12,658 nucleotides of DNA from DASRSE01 sp035656655 (GTDB taxonomy: Bacteria > Planctomycetota > Planctomycetia > Pirellulales > DASRSE01): contig DASRSE010000228.1 in NCBI GenBank assembly GCA_035656655.1, forward strand, positions 1-12,658, read 5' to 3'. A program made the translations under genes and the position numbers. Position 1 is the stretch's first letter; each line of letters starts with the position of its first letter. Shown here in pieces: positions 1-6,803 of this stretch. The notes under the pieces are model-generated. The model was not told the origin of the DNA, made no database searches, and worked only from the letters and a program-made list of their open reading frames with translations.

Positions 1-377
1 GCGAGATCATGGACTTTGACGTGGTCAAACGGTTGACCGAGCAAGACGTGATTGAAATGATTCCTCTGGCGTATATGCGCGGACGGACCTTGAATCAGGC
101 ATTTATTATTCTCGATGAGGCCCAGAATACGACCGTCTCGCAAATGAAGATGTTTTTGACTCGGATGGGTTTGGAGTCGAAAGTCGTCGTCTCGGGCGAC
201 ACCACGCAGATTGACTTGCCCGTTCATACGAAAAGCGGCTTGTTTGATGCGATGTCACGGTTGCATACGATCGAAGGCTACTGCGAGGTGGCCTTGACCA
301 AGACGGACATCGTGCGGCACCGGCTCGTTCAAGAAATAGTCCAAGCCTATGAGGAGGAACCGAAGCAAAGACGCTGA
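1..377 (+). CDS. phoH: PhoH family ATPase (3' end only)
   Basis: This is the C-terminal part of a PhoH/YbeZ protein. The frame is open from the window edge (first full codon at base 3) to the TGA at 375-377, so about 124 residues are seen and the start and Walker A lie outside. Visible family marks are AYMRGRTLN, the Walker B strand FIILDEAQN followed by TT, then QMKMFLTRMG, and the sensor-like VVSGDTTQIDLP. The Met at base 9 is internal, because PhoH proteins run on upstream in this alignment. PhoH proteins are cytoplasmic P-loop ATPases of the helicase superfamily; YbeZ works with YbeY in RNA and ribosome maturation. The presence of ybeY two genes downstream fits that role. It is probably the first visible member of a four-gene operon. 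Confidence 0.95.
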   Translation, partial: EIMDFDVVKRLTEQDVIEMIPLAYMRGRTLNQAFIILDEAQNTTVSQMKMFLTRMGLESKVVVSGDTTQIDLPVHTKSGLFDAMSRLHTIEGYCEVALTKTDIVRHRLVQEIVQAYEEEPKQRR

Positions 378-379
378 AT

Positions 380-410
380 CGCCGGACCCGGCGCTCGAAG
401 CGGTCGAGCG
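380..410 (+). other. two adjoining hairpins between phoH and the 7TM-HD gene
   Basis: Just after the phoH stop, CGCCG (380-384) pairs with CGGCG (389-393) around a 4-nt loop. CGCTCG (392-397) pairs with CGAGCG (405-410) around a 7-nt loop. The two stems share two bases, so they may be alternatives. There is no clear T-run after them, only GTTTC, so a full terminator is unlikely. They could set mRNA stability or relative expression of phoH and the next gene. Function is inferred from base pairing only. Confidence 0.35.
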
Positions 411-436
411 GTTTCGCGCATCCTTTGCTCGGCAGC

Positions 437-2776
437 ATGTCTAACGGCAGCCAAAAACGAACTCGATTGGAGCGGGTCGCTGCGCTCGAATTGCCGCCTA
501 GCGCGCTGGAGCGGACGATGCTCTATTTGCGACGCCGCGACGTGCTCGTTCGAATCGCGATTTGCGGGCTCTCCGCCATCGCCATGTGGGCCATGATGCG
601 CGGCTGGTCGGCCCCCTTCAACTACCGCACCGGTTACGAACCGCAGCGGACGATCATCTCGCGCGTCGCGTTCGATGTCCCCGACGAAAAAGCGACCGAA
701 AAAGAGCGGGAGCGGGTCGCGTCGCAAGTCGTTTATACCTACGATCAGAATCCGGAAGAATTGAATCAGCGCCGGGCCGAATTGGTCAATCTAGTGGCCA
801 AGATCATCGCCACGCCGACCCCGGCCGAACTGGGCACGCCGATCTGGGATGAATTTTTCCTCGTTCCCAAGGACCAGCCTCCCCCGACTCCCAAGGAAAA
901 GGCGGAAGCTTATCAGCGTTTTCGCGAGGCTCTGTCGGGCGAAGGCAAGCTGGCCAAGCTGAAAGAAGATCTGGCCGATGTGCTGCGGCCCTACGAGCAA
1001 CGCGGCTTGTTGCAAGAATTGCAAGAGCTCTCGGCAAATCACAAAGGCAATCAGCTCGAGATCGACGTCCGCGACCCGAACCAGCCCGAGGTCAACCTGC
1101 GGGCCAAGATCAGCGATGTGATGATCGTTGAAGCCGTGGTGAAATTGCAAAAGAGCCTCGACACCAAACTCGATTCGCTGGAGGTTTCTTCGCGTGTGTT
1201 TGCGTGGCTGGCCAAGCGCTTGCCGACGACGCTCAAGCTCAACCGACCCCTCTCCGAGGCCGCCGAAGTCAAGGCCGCCGCCGAAGTCAAAACGGTCTAC
1301 AGCCGGATTGATGCCGGCAAGCCGTTGGCGAAGGCGGGCGAACCGCTGACCGAGGAAAAGCTCTCGCTGTTGCGGATGGAACACGATGCCATCGCCGCCA
1401 AGACGGGCTTTTCGGCAAAGCTCTACCGGTCGCTCGCCGTGCTCGGTATGTTTCTCGCCTTGAACACGCTCTGCGGATATTACGTCTATTACCGCGAACG
1501 GCGTTTATTGGCAAACCTCCGCCGCTTCGGGATGCTCCAGGCGCTGATCGTGCTCACGCTCGGCCTGTGCTTGATCGCCGCCCGCGACGACTGGCGCGCT
1601 GAGCTAATTCCCCTATTGCTGTTTGGCATGACCGTGGCCATCGCTTATCAACAAGAGTTGGCCCTCCTCTTGTCGGCGGCGCTGTCGCTGGTGATTGTGC
1701 TGACGCTGGGGCACGGGTTGTCGTCGTTCGTGATCTTGCTCAGCGCGGCGGCCGGCGCGATCTTGATGCTGGGCCGCATCCGCAGCCGCAGCAAACTGAT
1801 CTACGTTGGCATTTGCGCCGGCGTGGTGGCCGCCCTGACCACCTTGGGCGTGCAAGTATTGAACCAGCATTCGGTCGATGCCACTCTCTTGGCCGACGCC
1901 GGCCGCGTGGCGATCTGGTCGGTCGTGGCGGGCTTTCTAGTGACTGGGTTGCTGCCGTTCATCGAAAGCCTGTTCGAAGTCTTGACCGACATCAGCTTGC
2001 TCGAACTGGGCGACATCGCGCATCCCCTCTTGCAAGAATTAGTGCGCCGCGCGCCAGGCACCTACAATCATTCGATCAATGTCGCCTCGATCGCCGAAGC
2101 GGCGGCCGAAAGCATCGGCGCGCATGGCTTGCTGGTGCGCGTCGGCGCGTACTTTCACGACATCGGCAAAATGCTCAAGCCGGGCTATTTCATCGAAAAC
2201 CAAGGAACCGAAGGCAATCGGCACGAAAGCTTGCTGCCGGCGATGAGCACCCTCATCATCATCGCCCACATCAAGGACGGAGCGGACCTCGCTCGGCAGC
2301 ACCACCTCCCGCAGCCGATCATCGATTTCATTCAACAGCACCATGGCACCACGCTGGTGGAGTACTTCTTCCGGCGCGCGAGCGAGCAAAGCACGGCCGA
2401 TCCGTTTGCGGCCGATGTCGATGAAAACGCCTACCGTTATCCCGGCCCCAAACCGCAGACGAAAGAGGCGGCCGTGCTGATGCTGGCCGATGCAGTCGAA
2501 AGCGCCAGCCGCGTCCTGGTGGAGCCGACGCCGGCCCGGATTGAAAGCCTGGTCCACGATATCGCCCGGAAGCGATTGCTCGACGGCCAATTCAACGAAT
2601 GCGGTCTGACGCTCGAAGAACTCAACGCGGTGGAAGATAGCCTCGTCAAATCGCTGACCGCCGTTTATCATGGTCGGGTGAAGTATCCGGAGCGCGCTGA
2701 ACGGCCCGAGCGGAATGAGCGGCCCGATCGAGCCGACCGGCCTGATCGCGAGTCGCGCGAACAGCGCACCGCCTGA
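437..2776 (+). CDS. pgpH: 7TM-HD membrane phosphodiesterase, PgpH/YqfF type
   Basis: A 779-residue membrane protein with the 7TMR-HDED / 7TM / HD architecture of PgpH (YqfF). ATG 437 is preferred over an in-frame TTG at 425, although no strong Shine-Dalgarno supports either. Order: one N-terminal membrane helix (about 37-54), a large extracytoplasmic region (about 60-320), seven hydrophobic helices (about 332-513), then a cytoplasmic HD domain. Visible metal-site residues are H545, the HDIGK pair H574/D575, H596, H611, H635/H636 in QQHHGT, and D685. In Listeria and relatives PgpH hydrolyses c-di-AMP; that substrate is only inferred here. The position between phoH and ybeY matches the Firmicute yqfF locus. 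Residues about 752-776 form an odd Arg/Asp/Glu/Pro-rich low-complexity tail with repeated ERPE/DRPD-like units. Confidence 0.9.
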   Translation: MSNGSQKRTRLERVAALELPPSALERTMLYLRRRDVLVRIAICGLSAIAMWAMMRGWSAPFNYRTGYEPQRTIISRVAFDVPDEKATEKERERVASQVVYTYDQNPEELNQRRAELVNLVAKIIATPTPAELGTPIWDEFFLVPKDQPPPTPKEKAEAYQRFREALSGEGKLAKLKEDLADVLRPYEQRGLLQELQELSANHKGNQLEIDVRDPNQPEVNLRAKISDVMIVEAVVKLQKSLDTKLDSLEVSSRVFAWLAKRLPTTLKLNRPLSEAAEVKAAAEVKTVYSRIDAGKPLAKAGEPLTEEKLSLLRMEHDAIAAKTGFSAKLYRSLAVLGMFLALNTLCGYYVYYRERRLLANLRRFGMLQALIVLTLGLCLIAARDDWRAELIPLLLFGMTVAIAYQQELALLLSAALSLVIVLTLGHGLSSFVILLSAAAGAILMLGRIRSRSKLIYVGICAGVVAALTTLGVQVLNQHSVDATLLADAGRVAIWSVVAGFLVTGLLPFIESLFEVLTDISLLELGDIAHPLLQELVRRAPGTYNHSINVASIAEAAAESIGAHGLLVRVGAYFHDIGKMLKPGYFIENQGTEGNRHESLLPAMSTLIIIAHIKDGADLARQHHLPQPIIDFIQQHHGTTLVEYFFRRASEQSTADPFAADVDENAYRYPGPKPQTKEAAVLMLADAVESASRVLVEPTPARIESLVHDIARKRLLDGQFNECGLTLEELNAVEDSLVKSLTAVYHGRVKYPERAERPERNERPDRADRPDRESREQRTA

Positions 2777-2876
2777 GGCGGCCGCGCTGAGCGTGGCGGG
2801 AGCTAGGCGCCGGCGGCCGCCATGCGCCGTCCGCAGCGCAACGCGAACCACACAATTCTGGTGCCGAGGCTGGTGG

Positions 2877-3356
2877 ATGTTGCTATCGCTGGAAATCTCG
2901 AACGCCCAGGCCGCGCTGGCGGTGGACGAAGCGAGCCTGCGCGCCGCGGTCGAGAGCGTGCTGGCGGCGGCCGGTTACGAACAGGCCGAAATCAGCTTGG
3001 CCGTGGTGCAGGACCGCCGGATTCACGAAGTCAACCGCCAGTTTTTGCAACACGATTATCCGACGGACGTGATCAGTTTCTTATGGGAACAGGGTTCCGA
3101 TCGGCTCGAGGGAGAAATCGTGGTCAGCGCCGAGACGGCGGTTCGCTGTGCGGCCAAGTGGAACTGGCCGGCCGAGCACGAGTTGCTGCTGTACGTGGTG
3201 CACGGCTTGCTTCATCTGGTCGGTTACGACGATACCACGCCCGCGGCCGCCGCCGCGATGCGCGCAGCGGAACAAGCGGCGTTTTCGCGGCTCGGGATCG
3301 GCGCCGTGGTTCCGCGCGAGCCGGAACTGCATTGGGAATCGTTGCAACCGCAATAG
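2877..3356 (+). CDS. ybeY: endoribonuclease / rRNA maturation factor YbeY
   Basis: A 159-residue YbeY protein. Family marks are the block HDYPTDVISF (59-68), GEIVVSAETA (79-88) and the metal motif HGLLHLVGYDD (109-119). YbeY is a Zn-dependent enzyme needed for 16S rRNA 3' end maturation, late 70S quality control and RNA turnover, working with PhoH/YbeZ in several bacteria. The canonical metal motif is H-x3-H-x5-H. Here H109 and H113 are kept, but the third ligand position is Asp119 (codon GAC GAT seen in the DNA); Asp can bind zinc, so this need not inactivate it. ATG 2877 gives a normal-length protein starting at the first beta strand. The frame stays open upstream to 2715 inside the previous gene, but that stretch does not resemble YbeY. 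The start lies 100 bp after the 7TM-HD stop. Confidence 0.92.
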   Translation: MLLSLEISNAQAALAVDEASLRAAVESVLAAAGYEQAEISLAVVQDRRIHEVNRQFLQHDYPTDVISFLWEQGSDRLEGEIVVSAETAVRCAAKWNWPAEHELLLYVVHGLLHLVGYDDTTPAAAAAMRAAEQAAFSRLGIGAVVPREPELHWESLQPQ

Positions 3357-3360
3357 GAGA
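3355..3360 (+). promoter_or_regulatory. Shine-Dalgarno of the corC-like gene
   Basis: AGGAGA overlaps the TAG stop of ybeY (3354-3356) and lies 12 nt before ATG 3373. It is one of the clearest ribosome binding sites in the window. It fixes the start of the CBS protein and suggests coupled translation of ybeY and the next gene. Confidence 0.65.
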
Positions 3361-3372
3361 GATTTGGCCCGC

Positions 3373-4689
3373 ATGAGCGATCTTCATTTTTGGTGGGCAG
3401 CTCTGTGCTTTGCAATCAGCGGCGGCGCCGCGCTGGGCGCTCGGGCCTTGCTCGATTTTTCGCGCATCGAGCTCCAGAAACTCTGCCAAGAGCACGATCG
3501 CGAAGAACTGTTCAGCACCATCTCGCACGACGATGTTCAAGTCGCCGAGGGCCTGCGCATCTGGCAAATGCTCAGTTTGACGCTGGCCCTCATCAGCTAT
3601 GTCTTCGCCGTGCTGAATCATGATTCGGCCGGCTTCGAGGGACAGTTCTTCAGCCATTCACTCGCCTGGGGCGTGCTGCTGTTGATCGTGGTCCTGGTCG
3701 AGATTTGGCTGCCGCAAATCGTCGCTCGGACTTGGAGCGCGCCGTTCGTGTATCGGCTCTGGCCCGTCTGGCGGACCGCGGCCACGCTGGCCTTGCCGGT
3801 GTCCGGGGTCACGCGCATCCTGCGCGGGGTGATCCAACGCGTCTCCGGTCGACCGCAAACCGTGGCCACGGAGGAAACGCTGGAGGCCGAGATCCGGACC
3901 ATCGTTTCCGAGGGGGAGCGCGAAGGGCTCCTCGAAGAAGAAGCCCGCGACATGATCGAAGGCGTGTTCGAGCTGACCGACGCCGACGTGGCGCGGATCA
4001 TGACGCCGCGCACCGAGATTTATTCCTTGGCGCTCGACTCGACCTGGGACGAGGCGGTGAGTTTCGCGGTCGAGTCCGGGCACTCGCGGATCCCGGTCTA
4101 TGGCAAAAATCGCGACGACATCGTAGGCGTGCTGCATGTCAAGGACTTATTCTTGGAGTTGGCCAAGCCGGCCGCCGAGCGCCGCCCGTTTAAAAATCTG
4201 TTGCGCAAACCGTATCATGTCCCCGAGACCAAAGCGGTCAGCGACCTGCTGCAAGAATTTCAACGCAAGCGCAACCATCTGGCGATCGTGCTGGATGAAT
4301 ACGGGGGCGTGTCGGGGGTCGTCACCATCGAAGATGTGCTCGAGGAAATCGTCGGCGAAATCGACGATGAATACGACGAAAATCCGATCGCCGAATTGCA
4401 ACAAGTCGGCGAAGGCCGCTGGGAAGCGCTCGGCCGCACGCGGATCCAAGATATCAACGAGGAGTTGGGACTCGATCTGCCGGAGGAGGCGGAGTTCGAC
4501 ACGCTGGCGGGCTTCGCGTTTCATGAGTTGGGCCAGATCCCCCATGTCGGACAAGAACTCGTTTGGAAGAACATTAAACTGCGCGTGCTGGATGCATCGC
4601 GGCGGCGGATCGATCGCCTGCTCCTCGAAATCTTGCCTGAACCGGCCGAAAAGGCCTCCGACGCCGCCGCCGAAAGCGAGCCTCGTTAA
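3373..4689 (+). CDS. CorC/HlyC family CBS-domain membrane protein
   Basis: A 438-residue protein of the hemolysin-C/CorC/CNNM group. The N-terminal third is a divergent membrane region with hydrophobic helices at about 5-22, 65-81, 98-115 and 135-150. Next comes the cytoplasmic CBS pair: CBS1 begins at IMTPRTEI (209-216) and CBS2 contains LDEYGGVSGVVTIEDVLEEI (307-326). A CorC_HlyC transporter-associated domain follows at about 345-422. Such proteins are linked to Mg2+/Co2+ homeostasis, and members of the wider family transport Mg2+ or Na+. In E. coli the gene following ybeY is ybeX/corC, a soluble CBS protein; here the version is membrane-bound. Start ATG 3373 is supported by AGGAGA at 3355. 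It is the last gene of the left block. The exact ion is not deducible. Confidence 0.9.
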   Translation: MSDLHFWWAALCFAISGGAALGARALLDFSRIELQKLCQEHDREELFSTISHDDVQVAEGLRIWQMLSLTLALISYVFAVLNHDSAGFEGQFFSHSLAWGVLLLIVVLVEIWLPQIVARTWSAPFVYRLWPVWRTAATLALPVSGVTRILRGVIQRVSGRPQTVATEETLEAEIRTIVSEGEREGLLEEEARDMIEGVFELTDADVARIMTPRTEIYSLALDSTWDEAVSFAVESGHSRIPVYGKNRDDIVGVLHVKDLFLELAKPAAERRPFKNLLRKPYHVPETKAVSDLLQEFQRKRNHLAIVLDEYGGVSGVVTIEDVLEEIVGEIDDEYDENPIAELQQVGEGRWEALGRTRIQDINEELGLDLPEEAEFDTLAGFAFHELGQIPHVGQELVWKNIKLRVLDASRRRIDRLLLEILPEPAEKASDAAAESEPR

Positions 4690-4910
4690 ATTCGCCGGCC
4701 GGTCGCCAGATTTCCACAGCGCGGGCGTTCTCCTGGTGCGGCGGTTTCGCTCCGCTGTGTTTGGCGGAAGCCAGCCAAGAGTCGGCGCGCGTGGCGGCTG
4801 CCGGCTAAAAATCGACTTTGCCTTGAACTGGCGCATGCCTTTCGCCATGCCGGGCCGTTCGTGGATTGCCTCGTCGCGGCGGAGCCGGCCATCGGCTAGC
4901 CGGCGAATTT
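4688..4910. repeat. 12-bp perfect inverted repeat enclosing about 200 bp
   Basis: Arms at 4688-4699 and 4899-4910 are exact reverse complements (AAATTCGCCGGC). Flanking bases show no target-site duplication (GTT on the left, GAC on the right), and the similarity does not continue inward. It could be a decayed miniature element or chance in GC-rich DNA. The sequence alone supports only the repeat. Confidence 0.45.
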
Positions 4911-4994
4911 GACAGCCTTAGCCGGTCCGATAAGACTGAAGATACCCCGTCTGCCTCGCGCCCCCTCGCGGCGCCCTACTTTGGAGACCTCCTC
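4690..4994. other. 305-bp intergenic region with a 12-bp inverted repeat
   Basis: No convincing gene lies here; the open frames on both strands lack recognisable protein features. The main structure is a perfect 12-bp inverted repeat: AAATTCGCCGGC at 4688-4699 (overlapping the corC-type stop codon) and its complement GCCGGCGAATTT at 4899-4910. A weaker 7-bp pair lies inside (CACAGCG 4715-4721, CGCTGTG 4753-4759). I see no T-run that would make an intrinsic terminator and no clear promoter pair. The last 85 bp lead into the GTG-started gene at 4995. Confidence 0.55.
4983..4986 (+). promoter_or_regulatory. Shine-Dalgarno deciding a GTG start
   Basis: GGAG sits 8 nt before GTG 4995. No in-frame ATG is available before the hydrophobic N-terminal helix, so this site is the main reason for choosing the GTG. 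Confidence 0.6.
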
Positions 4995-5549
4995 GTGCTC
5001 AGCAAGATTCTTGGCGGAATTGTCCTCGTGGTGGCCGCGATTAGCCTTTGGGGAGTGTGGCAAGCTCACAAGGCAAACGGTTCGATTGAAGCGGCGAATA
5101 AGCGTGTCCTCGTTGCGAACCAAGCGATCGAGCGAGCCATGGTGCTTTATAAACAACTTTTTTCCGAAGAAACGCTTGGCAAATTTCCGAGCAACCGAGC
5201 CGAGGTCGTGCCCAAAGCCAAGCAAGCCGCCGATCTGCTCACGAGCGCCGCCCAGGAATATCGCGCGGCGGCCGACCAACTCGACGTGGGGCGCAAAACA
5301 ATTACCGACGACACGGTCGCCAAGTATTGGGAGATCCTCGCGACGTCCTTCCGGCAACGCGCCGATAGCAAGGAGCAAGCCACCGCCATGCTCCTGCTCT
5401 TCACCGATCCTACCGTCACCACGCTCGATCAGTTCACCGCGAAGATCAACCCGCTCGCCGAGAAAATCCAGAAGGCGGCCAAAGATGCCGACGCTTCCAC
5501 CGCAGAAGCCAACAAGATCAAAACGGAAAACGCCAGCCGCTTTGAATGA
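4995..5549 (+). CDS. membrane-anchored helical protein of unknown function
   Basis: I do not recognise this 184-residue protein. It starts at GTG 4995, backed by GGAG 8 nt upstream. Residues about 5-22 (ILGGIVLVVAAISLWGVW) form one membrane helix with only a Lys before it. There is no lipobox Cys, so it is likely an uncleaved anchor with the rest outside the cytoplasm. The remainder is rich in Ala, Lys, Glu and Gln, with heptad-like stretches at about 30-55, 70-100 and 145-178, which suggests a helical bundle or coiled coil. There are no Cys residues and no enzyme motif. It stands alone, separated from the CBS gene by 305 bp and converging on the dehydrogenase gene with only 25 bp between stops. 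A periplasmic structural or envelope role is possible but unproven. Confidence 0.75.
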   Translation: MLSKILGGIVLVVAAISLWGVWQAHKANGSIEAANKRVLVANQAIERAMVLYKQLFSEETLGKFPSNRAEVVPKAKQAADLLTSAAQEYRAAADQLDVGRKTITDDTVAKYWEILATSFRQRADSKEQATAMLLLFTDPTVTTLDQFTAKINPLAEKIQKAAKDADASTAEANKIKTENASRFE

Positions 5550-5574
5550 GCGTACGACCCAACGAGACCCGAGC

Positions 5575-6558
5575 TCAAGCGTGCCAGCTCGGCCGGAGGG
5601 AGTCATTCACCACACACCCCTCGGGCCAACGGCCGTGCAGCAAATCGGCCAAGCACTGCGCCGCCATGGAACTCATCGCCACCAGCGACTCTTCGTCAAT
5701 TCCCGCCATGTGCGGACAGAGCAGGACATTGTCGAGCTGCGCCAGCGGATGGTCGGCGGGCAAGGGCTCGCTGGCAAAGACATCCAAGCCCGCCGCGTAG
5801 AGGCTGCCTGATTTCAGCGCGTCCGCCAGGGCTTCTTCGTCGACCAGTCCGCCGCGCGCCGTGTTGATCAAGATGGCCCCCGATTTCATTTGCGCGAGGG
5901 TGTGCCGGTTGATCAACCGCGCCGTGTCGGCGGTCACGGGCGCATGCAAACTGACAATGTCGGCCGACGTAAGCAACGTCTCGAGCGCAACGAGTTCGAT
6001 CCGGTTTTGCGCTGCCGTTTCTCCGCTTGTAAATGGATCGTGGACGATCACCTTCAAATCCAAGGCGCGCGCGCGCCGCGCGACGGCCTTGCCGATGCGG
6101 CCAAACCCAATCAGGCCGAGCGTCCGGCCGCCCAGACGCGGCAAGGCCGTGCGCGACCACTTGCCCGAGCGCGCTTCGCGGTTGCGGCTGATTAGCCCGC
6201 GGTAGATGGCTAGAATCATCGCGATGGTTTGCTCCGCGACGGAGTCTTCATTGGCGCCCGGCGTAATCGTCACGGCGACGCCGCGCTCGGTGGCGGCCGC
6301 GACATCAATCGAGTCATAGCCAACGCCATGCCGCGCGATGACGCGGAGGTTTGTTTGCTCAATCAATTCGCGCGAATAGGGTTCCACCCCCGCCAACACG
6401 CCGTCAATGCCCTCGAGCAAGACGCGCAGATCGCCCCCTTGAAAAATATTAGCCGATTTCGGCGGATAGACGACTTCCAACCCGGCGGTCAAGAGGATCT
6501 CGCGATACTTGCCCGGCAGTTGATGCATGTAAGCCGGCGCGACCAGGACTCGAGGCAT
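5575..6558 (-). CDS. D-2-hydroxyacid dehydrogenase (phosphoglycerate dehydrogenase-like)
   Basis: A 327-residue NAD-dependent D-isomer-specific 2-hydroxyacid dehydrogenase. The Rossmann signature GFGRIG is at 151-156 with the NAD-selecting Asp174 (VHDP) after it. The catalytic triad is seen as Arg235 (NTARGG), Glu264 (FASEP) and His283 (CPHMAG). RHGVGYDSID (76-85) is the usual substrate-domain strand. There is no C-terminal ACT domain, unlike long SerA proteins, so serine-pathway regulation is not implied. Family members reduce 2-oxoacids such as 3-phosphohydroxypyruvate, glyoxylate or hydroxypyruvate; the substrate cannot be told here. It is the only clear minus-strand gene inside the window apart from the transposase. 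It converges on the unknown membrane protein and diverges from the CbiET gene. No good Shine-Dalgarno precedes its ATG. Confidence 0.92.
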   Translation of the reverse strand: MPRVLVAPAYMHQLPGKYREILLTAGLEVVYPPKSANIFQGGDLRVLLEGIDGVLAGVEPYSRELIEQTNLRVIARHGVGYDSIDVAAATERGVAVTITPGANEDSVAEQTIAMILAIYRGLISRNREARSGKWSRTALPRLGGRTLGLIGFGRIGKAVARRARALDLKVIVHDPFTSGETAAQNRIELVALETLLTSADIVSLHAPVTADTARLINRHTLAQMKSGAILINTARGGLVDEEALADALKSGSLYAAGLDVFASEPLPADHPLAQLDNVLLCPHMAGIDEESLVAMSSMAAQCLADLLHGRWPEGCVVNDSLRPSWHA

Positions 6559-6659
6559 GAACAGAATTCCGTGAAAGGAGCAATAGGAAGGGACCGCGCG
6601 GCGACCCTTTGCCGAGCTGATCAGGGCGAGCCGCTGGGCGGGGGCCGCCGGACCCCTGA

Positions 6660-6688
6660 ATGATAACGCTTGGCCGCCGTCTCGTCAG
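6660..6688 (-). promoter_or_regulatory. possible promoter of the dehydrogenase gene
   Basis: Reading the minus strand, CTGACG (6688-6683) as -35 and TATCAT (6665-6660) as -10 are spaced by exactly 17 bp. The -35 matches consensus at 4 of 6 and the -10 at 5 of 6. Transcription would begin near 6653, leaving a leader of about 95 nt before the ATG at 6558. It is proposed from sequence only. Confidence 0.35.
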
Positions 6689-6718
6689 CCTGCGCGGCCG
6701 CGCCTGATCCGATCCCGT

Positions 6719-6757
6719 TTGCGGCTGCTTCCGCTTTTGCGCAGAATGCCTTAGAAT
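6719..6757 (+). promoter_or_regulatory. weak candidate promoter of cbiET
   Basis: TTGCGG (6719-6724) and CAGAAT (6742-6747) are 17 bp apart. A second -10-like hexamer TAGAAT lies at 6752-6757 without a good -35. Matches are modest, so this marks only the likely promoter zone in the divergent region 6559-6803. No other gene or clear operator is seen in that region. Confidence 0.25.
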
Positions 6758-6791
6758 CGGTCGTCCGAGTTCCAATCCTGACTAACGAACT

Positions 6792-6797
6792 AAGGAA
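6792..6797 (+). promoter_or_regulatory. Shine-Dalgarno deciding the GTG start of cbiET
   Basis: AAGGAA lies 6 nt before GTG 6804. The encoded protein then starts nine residues before the first CbiE strand (IIGIGDDG), which is the usual distance. Confidence 0.6.
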
Positions 6798-6803
6798 CCT
6801 CGC

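Noticed and set aside
2039..2851. 270-codon minus-strand frame opposite the HD domain
   Set aside because: It is antisense to conserved metal-binding residues of the 7TM-HD protein and shows no domain.
2715..2876. N-terminal extension of YbeY from an upstream ATG
   Set aside because: The 54 extra residues overlap the end of the previous gene in another frame, are Arg-rich and unlike YbeY. The protein from ATG 2877 already has full family length.
3148..3372. N-terminal extension of the CBS protein inside ybeY
   Set aside because: It overlaps the YbeY catalytic region in another frame, and a good ribosome site fixes the start at 3373.
4686..4892. 68-codon minus-strand frame in the gap after the CBS gene
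   Set aside because: It has no ribosome site, no recognisable motif and an Arg-rich composition typical of chance frames in GC-rich DNA.
5550..5574. bidirectional terminator between the converging genes
   Set aside because: The 25-bp gap has no stem with a T-run on either strand.
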